This document shows positions 17,058 to 26,715 of a stretch of 64,000 nt of DNA, piece by piece. The position numbers and the translations under genes are program-made. How positions within the stretch are numbered: the stretch's first letter is position 1; each line of letters opens with the position of its first letter. The notes beneath the pieces are model-generated. The model had not been told where the DNA came from. It saw only the letters and a program-made list of their open reading frames with translations, and searched no databases. The stretch is from Ralstonia pickettii DTP0602. Lineage in GTDB: Bacteria > Pseudomonadota > Gammaproteobacteria > Burkholderiales > Burkholderiaceae. Where the stretch lies: contig CP006668.1 of the NCBI GenBank assembly GCA_000471925.1, positions 186,001 to 250,000 on the forward strand. The letters are read 5' to 3'.

Positions 17058-17984
17058 CTAGCGCGGCCGCAGCGTCGCGCCCGGCCAGCGGCCGTCGCGC
17101 ACGAGCGTGGCGGCCACGTCGGCCAGCACCACGCGCGCGGCCAGCGCCGCGGGCGACAGTTCATCGTCCGACAGGCTTACCAGCAGGTTCGGCCGGGTCG
17201 CGTCGGGATCGGTGAGCAGCACGCTGCGGTAGGGCGCGCCCTGGCTGCGCGCCAGCGCGGCGCCGGGCTGGATGGTGGCGCCCAGGCCGCCCTGCACCGC
17301 GTCCATCAGGATTGCCAGGCCGTCGATCTCCGCGACCACGCGGGGCTCGCGCCCGGCGTGCTGGAAGCACGCCGACACCAGCGCGCGCAGCCCGTGCGAG
17401 CCGCTCGGCAGGATCAGCGGCAGCTTGCCGAGTGCGGCTACCGAGGTGCGGTTGCCGCGCGGCATGCCGGCCAGCCCGCTGGCGCCGATCACGAACAGCC
17501 TTTCATCCAGCAGCGGCAGTACGGTCCGGCGCTGCGCCGATTCCTCGCTGAACAGCACCGCCAGGTCGATCTGGCGAGCGCCCAGCATGGTGCCGAGGTA
17601 GCCCGACAGGCTTTCGACCATGCGCAGGCGCACATCGGGATAGCGCTCGCGCATGGCCTGCATGAACGGCAGCGCCAGCACCGCTGCGGTGCTTGGCGGC
17701 AGGCCCACGCTGACGTGGCCGGACAGGCGCGCCTGGCGCGCGGCGAGTGCGGCGTCGTCGATATGGCGCAGCGCCAGCTGGGCCTGGCGCCAGAAGGCCA
17801 GCCCGGCGTCGGTGGCGACCACGCCGGTGGAGGTGCGCTGCAGCAGCCGCGTGGACAGCTCGCTCTCCAGCCGGCTGATCTGCTGGCTCAGCGCCGACGT
17901 GACCACGCCCAGCTCCAGCGCGGCCTTGCCCATGCTGCCGTGCTCGATGACGCTGACGAAGTAGCGCAGTTGCCTCAGTTCCAT
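17058..17984 (-). CDS. LysR family transcriptional regulator
   Basis: A 308-residue LysR regulator with an N-terminal winged helix (M-E-L-R-Q-L-R-Y-F-V, recognition helix S-A-L-S-Q-Q-I-S-R-L-E) and a substrate-binding domain from about residue 90. I chose the ATG at 17984, which opens the conserved M-E-L-R-Q-L and follows GGAGACAAGAG; the longer frame to 18026 adds 14 non-conserved residues. It is divergent from the Bug gene at 18184, its probable target. The N-R-T segment and effector domain resemble regulators of aromatic or organic-acid use, but the inducer is unknown. Confidence 0.9.
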   Translation of the reverse strand: MELRQLRYFVSVIEHGSMGKAALELGVVTSALSQQISRLESELSTRLLQRTSTGVVATDAGLAFWRQAQLALRHIDDAALAARQARLSGHVSVGLPPSTAAVLALPFMQAMRERYPDVRLRMVESLSGYLGTMLGARQIDLAVLFSEESAQRRTVLPLLDERLFVIGASGLAGMPRGNRTSVAALGKLPLILPSGSHGLRALVSACFQHAGREPRVVAEIDGLAILMDAVQGGLGATIQPGAALARSQGAPYRSVLLTDPDATRPNLLVSLSDDELSPAALAARVVLADVAATLVRDGRWPGATLRPR

Positions 17985-18067
17985 CTCTTGTCTCCGCTGT
18001 TGCCGCCTGGCCTGAATTGCCCGCATCGTAGCGGAAATCCGCCAGACGGTTCACAGATCCTGAAGAC

Positions 18068-18077
18068 CCGTTAACGG
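18068..18077. promoter_or_regulatory. Palindrome between divergent LysR and Bug genes
   Basis: CCGTTAACGG, a perfect 10-bp palindrome, sits about midway in the 199-base divergent region. It is a candidate operator for the LysR protein; it does not match T-N11-A spacing. Confidence 0.35.
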
Positions 18078-18183
18078 ATGCCGACTGGCGGGCTTGCCAT
18101 GCGCTACGTAGAGTCGCGGCCACAACAAGCGGGCAGGCGCCCGCTGTCCCGGAACTACGCGACTTATCCTCACAGGAGACTGC

Positions 18184-19170
18184 ATGAAGCCCGTATCGCG
18201 CATCGTTGGCGCGCTTGCCGCCTGCATTACCGGCGCCGCCATGCTGGCCACCGGCACCGCCATCGCCGCCGACAACTGGCCCACCAAACCGATCACGCTG
18301 GTGGTGCCGTTCGCCAGCGGCGGTACCACCGATATCCTCGCCCGCACCATCGGCCAGAAGCTCGGCGAGGCGCTGCATCAGCCGGTGGTAGTCGACAACC
18401 GCCCCGGCGCCGGCGGCACCATCGGCGCGGCCAACGTGGCGCGCGCGCAGGCCGACGGCTACACCTTCCTGCTGGCCACCGTGGCGCACACCATGGCGCC
18501 GGCCATCTACAAGAGCCTGCCGTACGAGTTCACGCGCGACCTCGATCCCGTCGGCCTGGTCGCGCTGACCCCCAACGTGCTGCTGGTCAACCCCGCCATC
18601 CCGGTAAAGTCGGTGCCCGAACTGATCGCCTATATCAAGGCGCATCCGGGCAAGGTCAACTACGGCTCGGCCGGCATCGGCAGCACCGAGCACCTGTCGG
18701 GCGAGCTGTTCCGCGCCATGACCGGCACCGATATCTCCCACGTGCCGTACAAGGGCGGCGCGCCGATGATGACTGACCTGATCGCCGGCCAGATCCAGAT
18801 GGCGATCGAGACCAGCCCGTCGGCGGCACCGCACGTACGCAGCGGCAAGGTCAAGGCGCTGGCCGTGACCACGGCGAAGCGCTCGGGCGCCTATCCCGGC
18901 GTGCCGACGCTGGCCGAGAGCGGCATCAAGGGCTACGAGGTCACCACCTGGTTCGCGCTGATGGCACCGCGCGGCACGCCTGCCGCGGTCGAGCAGCGCG
19001 TGGCGGCGGAGTTGGGCAAGCTGCTGAAGGCGCCCGATGTGCAGAAGCGGTTCGACGAGCAGGGCGTGACCGCCGGCGACCTGACGCCGGCGCAGCTTGC
19101 CGCCTTTATCCGCGCCGAAACAGACAAGTGGGGCAAGGTGGCGCGGGATTCGGGGGCGAAGGCGGAATAA
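18184..19170 (+). CDS. Bug family solute receptor
   Basis: A 328-residue periplasmic receptor with a Sec signal peptide (A-L-A-A-C-I-T-G-A-A-M-L, cleavage after I-A-A near residue 29). The mature protein starts W-P-T-K-P-I-T-L-V-V-P-F and carries G-G-T-T-D-I-L-A-R and V-V-D-N-R-P-G-A-G-G-T-I-G. It is clearly related to the receptor at 15810 (shared A-G-G-T-T-D-I-L-A-R and K-A-L-A-V-T-T-A-K-R-S blocks). An AGGAG Shine-Dalgarno precedes the ATG. Divergent from a LysR gene, the usual arrangement for an inducible orphan receptor. No permease genes are nearby. Confidence 0.92.
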   Translation: MKPVSRIVGALAACITGAAMLATGTAIAADNWPTKPITLVVPFASGGTTDILARTIGQKLGEALHQPVVVDNRPGAGGTIGAANVARAQADGYTFLLATVAHTMAPAIYKSLPYEFTRDLDPVGLVALTPNVLLVNPAIPVKSVPELIAYIKAHPGKVNYGSAGIGSTEHLSGELFRAMTGTDISHVPYKGGAPMMTDLIAGQIQMAIETSPSAAPHVRSGKVKALAVTTAKRSGAYPGVPTLAESGIKGYEVTTWFALMAPRGTPAAVEQRVAAELGKLLKAPDVQKRFDEQGVTAGDLTPAQLAAFIRAETDKWGKVARDSGAKAE

Positions 19171-19321
19171 CGGCCGCGCTCACGGGAAGCGGCGCTGGCA
19201 TTACACCAGATCATTGTGAAACGCGCCTGCGCCCTCTGATCGGCCGCCATAACGTCACCTGAACACCCCTTGCCGGCCGGGGTCCAATGGATGTCGTCAG
19301 CCTGAATACGGAGGAACCATC

Positions 19322-20503
19322 ATGCATGACCTTGCCTTCGTTCACGCTGACGCGGCCCACGTCGAGTGGCAGGTCGCGCTGGCCGACTGCCAGCGCCAGC
19401 TGGACACGCAGGATTTCCTGCGCCAGGCGAAGTCGGACAGCCCGCCGCCGCTGACGCTCGGCTGGTGCTACCTGAGCGACTACTACGCGCTGGCCGCCGA
19501 GGCGATCCTTGCCGCGCTGCAGCAGAACTGGCCCGGCGTGTCCTGGGTAGGCACGGTCGGCCTGGGAGTATCCGCCAGCGGCGTCGAGTACTTCGACGAG
19601 CCGGCCATGGTGCTGATGGCGGCGCCGTTCCCGCGCGACAGCTTCCAGCTGTTTTCGGGGCGCCAGCCCTTGCCGGCCCCGTCTTCCGGCTTCGTTCCCC
19701 ATACCGCGCTGGTGCATGCCGAGGGCAGTACGCCGGATGTCCAGGACCTGCTGCACGAGCTGAGCGCGCGAACGGCCACCGGCTACCTCTTCGGCGGCTT
19801 GTCCTCGGCCCGCAACCGTACCCTGCACATTGCCGATGGCGTCTTCTCCGGCGGGCTGTCGGGCGTGCTGTTCGGCCCCGAAATCGGGCTGGTCTCCCGC
19901 GTCACGCAGGGCTGCCAGCCGATCGGGCCGGTGCGCGCCGTGACCCGCAGCGATCACAACCTCCTGTTCGCGCTGGATGGCAAGCCGGCCCTGGATTGCA
20001 TCCTGCAGGACCTGGGCGTCGAACGCGACGCCCCGCTGGAGACCATGGCGGAGGCACTTTCGGGAACGCTCGCCGGCCTGAACTCAGCCACCGACGATGC
20101 CCCGGTCCTGCCCGGCAGGTTCGGCTCGGATACGCTGGTGCGCCACCTGATCGGCCTGGACGTACAGCATCGCGTGCTGGCGCTGGCCGACATGGTCGAG
20201 CCCGGCATGCGGCTGGCATTCTGCACGCGCAATGCCACTGCGGCGCGCGCGGACCTGGTGCGCGTCGCCACCGAGATCCGCACCGAGATCGAGGACGGCG
20301 GCCACGGCCGCGCACGGGGCGCGCTCTACATCAGCTGCTCAGGCAGGGGCGGGCCGCATTTCGGCGCGCCGCATGCCGAACTGCAGACCGTGCGCCGCGC
20401 GCTGGGCGACCTGCCGCTGGCCGGTTTCTTTGCCGGCGGCGAGATCGCAAGGGATCACCTCTACGGCTACACGGGGGTGCTGACTGTTTTCACCAGCCAA
20501 TGA
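19322..20503 (+). CDS. FIST N and C domain sensory protein
   Basis: A 393-residue soluble protein with the two-part FIST architecture: an N-terminal domain of about residues 20-215 (G-T-V-G-L-G-V-S-A-S-G, Y-L-F-G-G-L-S-S-A) and a C-terminal domain of about 225-375 (R-G-A-L-Y-I-S-C-S-G-R-G, L-A-G-F-F-A-G-G-E-I). FIST domains bind small ligands, probably amino acids, and are often fused to signalling modules; this one is free-standing. It has no signal peptide. It ends one base before the stop of the convergent squalene/phytoene synthase gene. Confidence 0.85.
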   Translation: MHDLAFVHADAAHVEWQVALADCQRQLDTQDFLRQAKSDSPPPLTLGWCYLSDYYALAAEAILAALQQNWPGVSWVGTVGLGVSASGVEYFDEPAMVLMAAPFPRDSFQLFSGRQPLPAPSSGFVPHTALVHAEGSTPDVQDLLHELSARTATGYLFGGLSSARNRTLHIADGVFSGGLSGVLFGPEIGLVSRVTQGCQPIGPVRAVTRSDHNLLFALDGKPALDCILQDLGVERDAPLETMAEALSGTLAGLNSATDDAPVLPGRFGSDTLVRHLIGLDVQHRVLALADMVEPGMRLAFCTRNATAARADLVRVATEIRTEIEDGGHGRARGALYISCSGRGGPHFGAPHAELQTVRRALGDLPLAGFFAGGEIARDHLYGYTGVLTVFTSQ

Positions 20504-20504
20504 A

Positions 20505-21554
20505 TCAGCCAATGACAGCATCGATGTTGCGCATCTGGCGCGCAAACCAGATGCGCAACAGGCTGTTCGACAGGACCATTGGCAGCGAATACGCCAGGAT
20601 GCGATACACCTTGCCGCGCTGCAGCCTGGACGCCTTTGCCGGGTCCAGCCAGTCGTCGTTGCGCACCAGCAGCAGCAGGGTCTCCATGCCGATCAGGACG
20701 GGCCACAGGCAAGCCAGCCGCAGCCGGATAAAGCGCGGGGGAATGGCAAGCGTGTAGGCCATGGCCTCGCGAAAGTGGTCCAGCGTCTTGCGCACGAGTT
20801 CGAGCATCATGGCCCGCGCGCGCGTCGAGGCGTCCGGGAGCAGCAGCTCCTGCGGACTCAGGCCATGCCGATGCAGCATCGTGGCCGGCAGGTAGCAGCG
20901 GCCGATCCGCAGGTCCTTGCCGCAGTCGCGCAGGACATTGGTCATCTGCAGTGCCTTGCCGAAGCGAACGCCGCGGCGCAGCATGGTGCCGGGCTCGCCG
21001 CCGATCGCGCCGGGCATGTGGGAGGCAGTCATGCTGGTCCAGAATTCGCCCACGCAGCCGGCGACCAGGTAGGTGTAACGGTCAAGCTCTTCCGGTTCGC
21101 GCAGCGCGACGAGGCGGCCCGCGCATTCATCGGGGAACGTGCGCAGGTCGAATTCCATGCCTTCGGTCAGGGTCGACACGATCTGCCGTACCGCCTCCCG
21201 GTCGTCCGGGGCCAGCTGCGCCAGCACCGCCAGCGCGGGACCTAGCGACTCGAGCAGGATGCGCTCATCCGACTGTTGTTGCTGGCCAGCGACCTCCCCT
21301 GCGATGCGCCGGACCAGCTCGCCGCCGTCTGTCGCGCCGTTGACCTGGTCGCGCAACGACAGGAGCAACGCCAGCCGCCTTTCCGGCGGGATCAGCGAGG
21401 TATCGGCAATCGTGTCCGCGGCACGCGCCAGCAGATAGGCCAGGCCGACCGGATCGCGCATCCGGGCGGGCAGCACGCGCAGCGTGAGGTAGAACGAACG
21501 CGAGACGCCTTTGAGCAGCGGACCGAGGAGGAACGCCCGGCTGGGGTCGCGCAT
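20505..21554 (-). CDS. Squalene/phytoene synthase family protein
   Basis: A 349-residue trans-isoprenyl head-to-head synthase. The first aspartate motif is D47-T-I-A-D51 in R-A-A-D-T-I-A-D-T; the second is D210-C-G-K-D214 in N-V-L-R-D-C-G-K-D-L, followed by G-R-C-Y-L-P. S-R-S-F-Y near residue 18 is the expected entry motif. The second motif has Lys where many family members have Glu. The C-terminal 70 residues are hydrophobic, as in membrane-associated squalene synthases. No hopanoid or carotenoid genes are adjacent, so the product is not defined. Downstream of the hydrolase gene at 21666, 111 bases away. Confidence 0.85.
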   Translation of the reverse strand: MRDPSRAFLLGPLLKGVSRSFYLTLRVLPARMRDPVGLAYLLARAADTIADTSLIPPERRLALLLSLRDQVNGATDGGELVRRIAGEVAGQQQQSDERILLESLGPALAVLAQLAPDDREAVRQIVSTLTEGMEFDLRTFPDECAGRLVALREPEELDRYTYLVAGCVGEFWTSMTASHMPGAIGGEPGTMLRRGVRFGKALQMTNVLRDCGKDLRIGRCYLPATMLHRHGLSPQELLLPDASTRARAMMLELVRKTLDHFREAMAYTLAIPPRFIRLRLACLWPVLIGMETLLLLVRNDDWLDPAKASRLQRGKVYRILAYSLPMVLSNSLLRIWFARQMRNIDAVIG

Positions 21555-21665
21555 GGATGGTGTCCTGTTCCCTGAGAGGTTTGCGAAAGTGCCAGTGCCC
21601 GGTTGGCCGTCAGGCCGGGCCCGGGCATTGTACCGTCGACGAAAGGAGCAGATTGGCAGCCCTGG

Positions 21666-22322
21666 TCAGGGCGAGGCTTGGCAGAGATATCTCTCGAACC
21701 ACTGCGCCGCAAGGCGGGCAACTGACTCCAGTGCGCCGGGCTCCTCGAACAAATGGGAGGCGCCGGGCACGATCACCAGTTTCTTCGTGCAGGTCAGCTG
21801 GGCAAAGGCCGACTCATTGCGTTCCAGGACGCTCGCATCCAGCCCGCCGATGATCAGCATGGTGGGCACAAGCAGTTTCGCAAGGGCGTCCGGACCCGCC
21901 AGGTCGACCCGGCCCCCGCGCGAAACGATGGCGTGTATCGGGATTGGCGACTGGTACGCGGCACGGATCGACGCGGCGCCACCAACGCTGGCGCCGAAGT
22001 AGCCAAACCGCCGTGGCATGGCTTGCTGCTGCGCCACCCAGTTTGTCGCGTGTGCGAGCCGTGCAGCGAGGAGCTCGACGTCGAAGCGGATGGCCTGCAC
22101 CTGGTCTTCCTCCGGCAGGAGCAGGTCCATCAGCAGCGTTCCCATGCCGCAGCGATTAAGTTCGGCGGCCACGTAGCGATTGCGCGGACTATGCCGGGAA
22201 CTCCCCGTGCCGTGCGCAAACAATACCAATGCGCTGGCGCCCGGGGGCAAGGTGAGGATGCCTTGCAGGTCCACGCCGCCGGCGCGGATCACAACCTCGA
22301 TGGCATCTGAATGGCTCCGCAT
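21666..22322 (-). CDS. Alpha/beta hydrolase of the dienelactone-hydrolase-like type
   Basis: A 218-residue alpha/beta hydrolase. The oxyanion region is F-A-H-G-T-G-S-S, the nucleophile Ser is in G-A-S-V-G-G, and acid and base are the Asp of I-I-G-G-L-D and the His of G-A-S-H-L-F-E-E-P. The H-L-F-E-E-P ending matches a group often found next to phosphoribosyltransferase or stress genes. The start at 22322 follows GGAGGGAA; a longer frame to 22370 adds 16 residues without a Shine-Dalgarno. It is divergent from sixA and upstream of the squalene/phytoene synthase gene on the same strand. Confidence 0.85.
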   Translation of the reverse strand: MRSHSDAIEVVIRAGGVDLQGILTLPPGASALVLFAHGTGSSRHSPRNRYVAAELNRCGMGTLLMDLLLPEEDQVQAIRFDVELLAARLAHATNWVAQQQAMPRRFGYFGASVGGAASIRAAYQSPIPIHAIVSRGGRVDLAGPDALAKLLVPTMLIIGGLDASVLERNESAFAQLTCTKKLVIVPGASHLFEEPGALESVARLAAQWFERYLCQASP

Positions 22323-22481
22323 GGCGCTTCCCTCCGAGAGATGGGCGCTTTGCCGTTCATCGCGTTGCAATTGGCCCCACCCAAGTCCACTATAGGGCGG
22401 ACGTAGCGGCGCGGCCAGCCGCAGTCTGCCGGTCTGCTGATGCGCGGAATCGACAACAATCCCGATGGATCAGGAGGGACT

Positions 22482-22967
22482 ATGAAGACTTTGTTTCTCG
22501 TCCGGCATGCCAAGTCAAGTAAAGATGATCCCTCCTTGCCCGACCGTGAGCGCCCCCTGAATGACCGGGGCCGGCACGACGCCCCGGAAATGGGCAAGCG
22601 CCTGGCCGAGCGCAAGCTGAAGCCCGACCTGCTCCTGTCGAGTCCGGCCCTGCGTGCGTTGACGACAGCGCAACTGATCGCCGACGAGCTCGGCTATGCA
22701 CGCAAGGACATCGCGCTCGATGACCGGCTGTATGCCACCAGCGCGGAGGCGCTGCTGGCCGTCGTTCGTGCGCTCGACAAGAAGCTCGATTGCGTGATGC
22801 TGTTCGGTCACAACCCCGAGTTCACTGACTTCGCGCATCGCTTGTCGGACGAAATCACCGACATGCCTACCTGCGCCGTCGCCAAATTCGGTTTCGACAC
22901 GAAGGCGTGGGAGGATGTCGGGGACATCACCCCATCGAAAGTCTCGGTGGATTCGCCCAAGCAGTAA
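22482..22967 (+). CDS. sixA: SixA-type phosphohistidine phosphatase
   Basis: A 161-residue histidine phosphatase of the phosphoglycerate-mutase fold. The phosphate pocket motif L-V-R-H-A-K-S-S (His near residue 9) and the second histidine in L-F-G-H-N-P-E-F are present. SixA removes phosphate from phosphohistidine of HPt domains or of the nitrogen phosphotransferase system. Start at 22482 behind AGGAGGG. The SixA assignment is by size and motif; related small phosphatases share them. Confidence 0.85.
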   Translation: MKTLFLVRHAKSSKDDPSLPDRERPLNDRGRHDAPEMGKRLAERKLKPDLLLSSPALRALTTAQLIADELGYARKDIALDDRLYATSAEALLAVVRALDKKLDCVMLFGHNPEFTDFAHRLSDEITDMPTCAVAKFGFDTKAWEDVGDITPSKVSVDSPKQ

Positions 22968-23040
22968 TCCGGTGCCGGGCGCCGACGGCCTGACAGTGAT
23001 ATCTCCGCCTTGACCATCCGGGGCGAAGCGATAAGAATTT

Positions 23041-23048
23041 GTGATCGC
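23041..23048 (+). promoter_or_regulatory. GTGATCGC motif before the LysR gene
   Basis: The same 8-mer occurs at 26685 and 27679, in the two other promoter regions of this gene cluster. It may be a half-site for one of the two related LysR proteins, but the core GATCGC is common in this genome. Confidence 0.25.
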
Positions 23049-23092
23049 GGGCGAAAGCCTGCCTTCCCGCTTATCTACGCTTCATCCCGCCC

Positions 23093-24019
23093 ATGATCCC
23101 ACCCGTCAGTACCCTCCACGGCCGCCTGAAGATGCAGCACCTGCGCCTGCTGCTGGCGGTCGAGGAGCGCGGCTCGCTGCGCCAGGCCGCCGAGGCGCTG
23201 ACGCTGACGCAGCCTGCCGTCAGCAAGATGCTGCAGGACATGGAGGAGCTGCTCGGCGTGCCACTGTTCGAGCGCCACGCGCGCGGGCTGCGGGCGACGC
23301 GTTTCGGGCTGGCGGCCACGCGCTACGCGCGGCTGGTATTTGCCGACATGGGCGGGCTGCGCGACGAGCTGGTGGCGCTGGAGTCCGGCAAGATCGGTCG
23401 TGTGCGAGTCGGGGCGGTGATGGCGCCTGCGCCGGGACTGCTGGCCGATGTGATCCGCCAGCTCAATCGCGATCATCCGCGGCTGGAAGTGGCGGTACAG
23501 GTAGAAACCAGCGACCTGCTGGTGCCGCTGCTGGAGCGCGACCAGCTCGACATCGTGCTGGGCCGCGTGCCGGATGGCTGGGATAGCAGCGGGTTGGAGT
23601 TCGAGCAGCTCGGCGACGAGGGCCTGGCCATCGTGGTGGGACTGCAGCATCCGCTGGCGCGGCGCCGCAAGCTGTCGTTCGAGGAACTGACCGGCTACCC
23701 GTGGATCATGCAGCCGCGCCCGAGCCCGATGCGCGCGCTGATCGACCGCTCGTTCGAGGATGCGGGCGTGCCGGCGCCGCCGTCGACCATCGAGACCGCG
23801 GCGGTGCTGATGACCACCTCGCTGCTGGCCGACAGCGAACTGATTGCGGTGCTGCCGGAATCGGTGGCCGCGTTTTATGGCCGCCTTGGCGCGCTGGCCG
23901 TGCTGCCGCTGCCCCTGCCGCGCAAGCTCGGGCCCTACGGCATCGTGACGCGGCGCGGGCGCCCGCCGACCGCATCGATGAGCCTGCTGATCGATACGTT
24001 GCGGGCGCTGTCGAAGTAG
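23093..24019 (+). CDS. LysR family regulator (GbpR-like), copy 1
   Basis: A 308-residue LysR regulator that starts S-T-L-H-G-R-L-K-M before the usual winged helix (L-R-L-L-L-A-V-E-E-R, T-Q-P-A-V-S-K-M-L-Q-D-M-E). This N-terminal extension and the P-L-F-E-R-H-A-R-G-L ending of the HTH are typical of regulators of sugar-binding and sugar-acid genes such as GbpR. It is clearly a relative of the protein at 26716. It converges with the KGSA dehydrogenase gene, stopping 3 bases short of it, so it belongs to the catabolic island. Confidence 0.9.
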   Translation: MIPPVSTLHGRLKMQHLRLLLAVEERGSLRQAAEALTLTQPAVSKMLQDMEELLGVPLFERHARGLRATRFGLAATRYARLVFADMGGLRDELVALESGKIGRVRVGAVMAPAPGLLADVIRQLNRDHPRLEVAVQVETSDLLVPLLERDQLDIVLGRVPDGWDSSGLEFEQLGDEGLAIVVGLQHPLARRRKLSFEELTGYPWIMQPRPSPMRALIDRSFEDAGVPAPPSTIETAAVLMTTSLLADSELIAVLPESVAAFYGRLGALAVLPLPLPRKLGPYGIVTRRGRPPTASMSLLIDTLRALSK

Positions 24020-24022
24020 GCC

Positions 24023-25606
24023 TCAGTCCGCCTGGCCTTGCAGCTTGCCGTCCAGGCGCCAGGTGTGGCGCTGGGGGCTGTCTGGGCGCAGCGAGGGCGG
24101 CAGCAGCTCTTCCGGCATGTCCTGGTAGCTGATCGGGCGCACGAAGCGCGCGATCGCCAGGCTGCCCACCGAGGTGGTGCGGCCGTCAGACGTGGCAGGC
24201 CACGGGCCGCCGTGCACCATCGCATGGCCCACTTCCACGCCCGTGCCGAAGCCATTGAGCAGGATCCGGCCCGCCAGGCGTTCCAGCGACGGCAGCAGCG
24301 TGCGCGCCGCGTCATGGTCGCCGGCATCGAGATGCAGCGCCGCGGTGAGCTGGCCTTCCAGCGACTCGACCACGCGTCGAATCTCCGCCAGGTCGCGACA
24401 GCGCACCACCAGCGACGATGCCCCGAAAACCTCGTGGCGCAGCGTTTCGTCTGCCAGGAAGGCCTCGGCATCGGTGCAGAACAAGGCCGCCTGGCCCTGC
24501 AAGTCGTTGCCGGCTTGCCCGCGCGCCACGGCCTGCACGCGCGGGTGCTGCGCCAGCGTGCCGACGCCGTTGCAGTAGGCGCGCAGGATGCCGGGGGTGA
24601 GCATGCTTTGCGCGCCGATGCGAACCAGGCTTGCCGCCGCGGACTCCATGAAGCGGTCCAGGCCTTCGCCGGCCACGGCAAGGACCAGGCCGGGGTTGGT
24701 GCAGAACTGTCCGGCGCCCAGCGTCAGCGAGCCGGCAAAGGCCTCGCCGATGGCGGTGGCGCGATGCGCCAGCGCGTGGGGGAACAGCAGCACCGGGTTG
24801 ATGCTGCTCATCTCGGCAAAGACCGGGATCGGCTCCGCGCGTGCGGCGGCGATCGCCATCAGCGCCATGCCGCCGGCGCGGGAACCGGTAAAGCCGACCG
24901 CCTTGATGCGCCGGTCCGCCACCAGCCCTTGGCCGACGGCGAGCCCGGCATCGAACAGCAGCGAGAAGGTGCCCTCGGGCAGGTCCAGCGCCTGCACGGC
25001 TTGCTGGATGGCGCGGCCGACCAGTTCCGAAGTGCCGGGGTGCGCCGGATGCGCCTTGACAATGACGGGGCAGCCCGCGGCCAGTGCAGACGCGGTGTCG
25101 CCGCCGGCGACCGAGAACGCCAGCGGGAAGTTGCTGGCGCCGAACACCGCCACCGGGCCCAGCGGGATATGGCGCAGGCGCAGGTCGGGGCGCGGCAGCG
25201 GCTTGCGCTCGGGCTGGGCCGGGTCGACGCGCAGCTCGAGGAAATCGCCCTGGCGCAGCATGCTGGCAAACAGGCGCAGCTGGCCCACGGTGCGGCCGCG
25301 TTCGCCTTCGATGCGTGCGCGCGGCAGGCCGCTCTCACTGACGCAGCGCTCGACCAGCGCATCGCCCAGCGCCAGGATATTGGCGGCGATCGCTTCGAGG
25401 AAATCGGCGCGCCGCTCGGGTGAGATTTCGCGATAGGTGTCGAACGCTTGCCAGGCCAGTGCGCAGGCCTGGTCGAGCTGTTCCGGCGTGGCGCCGCCGA
25501 AGGCCGGTTCGAGCGTGGCGCCGGTGGCGGCGTCGATGGCGTGGATGGTGCCTGCGCCGCCATGTACTGCCTGGCGGCCGATCAGCAGTTCCCCTGAGAT
25601 ATTCAT
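24023..25606 (-). CDS. Alpha-ketoglutarate semialdehyde dehydrogenase
   Basis: A 527-residue aldehyde dehydrogenase of the long KGSADH group. Catalytic Cys302 lies in [10 protein letters not shown] and the general base Glu265 in [16 protein letters not shown] at 239-246 contacts the cofactor. It oxidises 2,5-dioxopentanoate to 2-oxoglutarate, the last step of the non-phosphorylative pentose, glucarate and hydroxyproline routes. It begins 33 bases after the DapA-family gene and is clearly co-transcribed with it. Confidence 0.9.
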   Translation of the reverse strand: MNISGELLIGRQAVHGGAGTIHAIDAATGATLEPAFGGATPEQLDQACALAWQAFDTYREISPERRADFLEAIAANILALGDALVERCVSESGLPRARIEGERGRTVGQLRLFASMLRQGDFLELRVDPAQPERKPLPRPDLRLRHIPLGPVAVFGASNFPLAFSVAGGDTASALAAGCPVIVKAHPAHPGTSELVGRAIQQAVQALDLPEGTFSLLFDAGLAVGQGLVADRRIKAVGFTGSRAGGMALMAIAAARAEPIPVFAEMSSINPVLLFPHALAHRATAIGEAFAGSLTLGAGQFCTNPGLVLAVAGEGLDRFMESAAASLVRIGAQSMLTPGILRAYCNGVGTLAQHPRVQAVARGQAGNDLQGQAALFCTDAEAFLADETLRHEVFGASSLVVRCRDLAEIRRVVESLEGQLTAALHLDAGDHDAARTLLPSLERLAGRILLNGFGTGVEVGHAMVHGGPWPATSDGRTTSVGSLAIARFVRPISYQDMPEELLPPSLRPDSPQRHTWRLDGKLQGQAD

Positions 25607-25639
25607 GCCTTGTCCTTGAGATGTGGGATGCTTGACCGC

Positions 25640-26572
25640 TCAGCGCGCCCAGCGCAGCACCAGCGGATCCAGCCGGCGCGCGATCTTCAGCAGCCCTTCG
25701 CGCGTGGCCGGATGCATCGGCTGCAGCGGATGGCGCACCGCGTCCGACGCAATCACGCCGCCTTCCTTCATCAGCACCTTGCTGGTCGCGAGCCACCCTT
25801 GCCGGTTCTCGTAGTTGATCAGCGGCAACCATTGCTGGTAGTGCTGCGCGGCCAGTTCGGCATCGCCGGCTTGCCATGCATCCAGGATCTTGCGGATGCC
25901 GTCCGGGAAGCCCGCGCCGGTCATCGCACCAGTGGCGCCCGCTTCCAGGTCCGCCATCAGCGTGATGGCTTCTTCACCGTCCCACGGGCCGACGATGGCG
26001 TCGCCGCCCAGTTCGATCAGCTCGCGCAGCTTGGCCGCGGCCTGCGGCACTTCGATCTTGAAGTACGAGACGTTGGCGAGGTCGCGCGCCATGCGCGCCA
26101 GCAACGGTGCGCTCAGTGTGGTGCCGCTGACCGGCGCATCCTGGATCATGATCGGGATGTCGATGGCATCCGAGACCGTGGCGAAGAAATCGTAGATGCC
26201 GCGCTCGGGCACGCGGATGGTGGCGCCGTGATAGGGCGGCATCACCATCACCATGGCGGCGCCGGCGTCCTGCGCGGCGCGGCTGCGCTCGGCGCAGATG
26301 CGCGAACTGAAATGCGTGGTGGTGACGATCACCGGCACGCGGCCGTCCACGTGCTCCAGCACGGTCTTCATCAGCACGTTGCGCTCGTCGTCGGTCAGCA
26401 CGAACTGCTCGGAGAAGTTGGCGAGGATGCAGATGCCGTGCGAGCCGGCATCGATCATGAAGTCGATGCAGCGGCGCTGGCCGTCGAGATCGAGGCCGCC
26501 TTGTTCGTCGAAGATGGTCGGTGCCACCGGGAATACGCCGCGATACACCGGGCGGGATGCGGATTGGGTCAT
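25640..26572 (-). CDS. 2-keto-3-deoxypentonate dehydratase, DapA family
   Basis: A 310-residue DHDPS/NAL-fold enzyme. The Schiff-base lysine is Lys172 in Y-F-K-I-E-V-P. The usual Y-N-x-P tyrosine block is replaced by I-Q-D-A-P (142-147), and I-L-A-N-F-S-E-Q-F replaces the common G-T-T-G-E. These features, and the C-terminal R-R-L-D-P-L-V-L-R-W-A, resemble the L-2-keto-3-deoxyarabonate dehydratase of Azospirillum as I recall it, rather than glucarate-type KdgD. The product would be alpha-ketoglutarate semialdehyde, the substrate of the next gene. First gene of a two-gene operon; ATG at 26572. Confidence 0.82.
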   Translation of the reverse strand: MTQSASRPVYRGVFPVAPTIFDEQGGLDLDGQRRCIDFMIDAGSHGICILANFSEQFVLTDDERNVLMKTVLEHVDGRVPVIVTTTHFSSRICAERSRAAQDAGAAMVMVMPPYHGATIRVPERGIYDFFATVSDAIDIPIMIQDAPVSGTTLSAPLLARMARDLANVSYFKIEVPQAAAKLRELIELGGDAIVGPWDGEEAITLMADLEAGATGAMTGAGFPDGIRKILDAWQAGDAELAAQHYQQWLPLINYENRQGWLATSKVLMKEGGVIASDAVRHPLQPMHPATREGLLKIARRLDPLVLRWAR

Positions 26573-26683
26573 GGTCTCCTCCTTGCGTGCCGGCGGCCTG
26601 GCCGCGGCGCTGTGTTGGGTCGGAATGCGCCGGGCCAATATACGGGCCGTGCCGGAGGGCTGTATATTGAAACCTTTCCATCT

Positions 26684-26706
26684 GGTGATCGCTTTTAGGA
26701 ATCACC
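26684..26706. promoter_or_regulatory. LysR-type operator in the divergent region
   Basis: GGTGAT and ATCACC flank an 11-base spacer, giving TGAT-N11-ATCA, a good fit to the T-N11-A LysR box. It lies 10 bases before the LysR start at 26716 and about 110 before the DapA-family gene, the classic place for autoregulation and divergent activation. Confidence 0.55.
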
Positions 26707-26715
26707 ATCTCCGCC

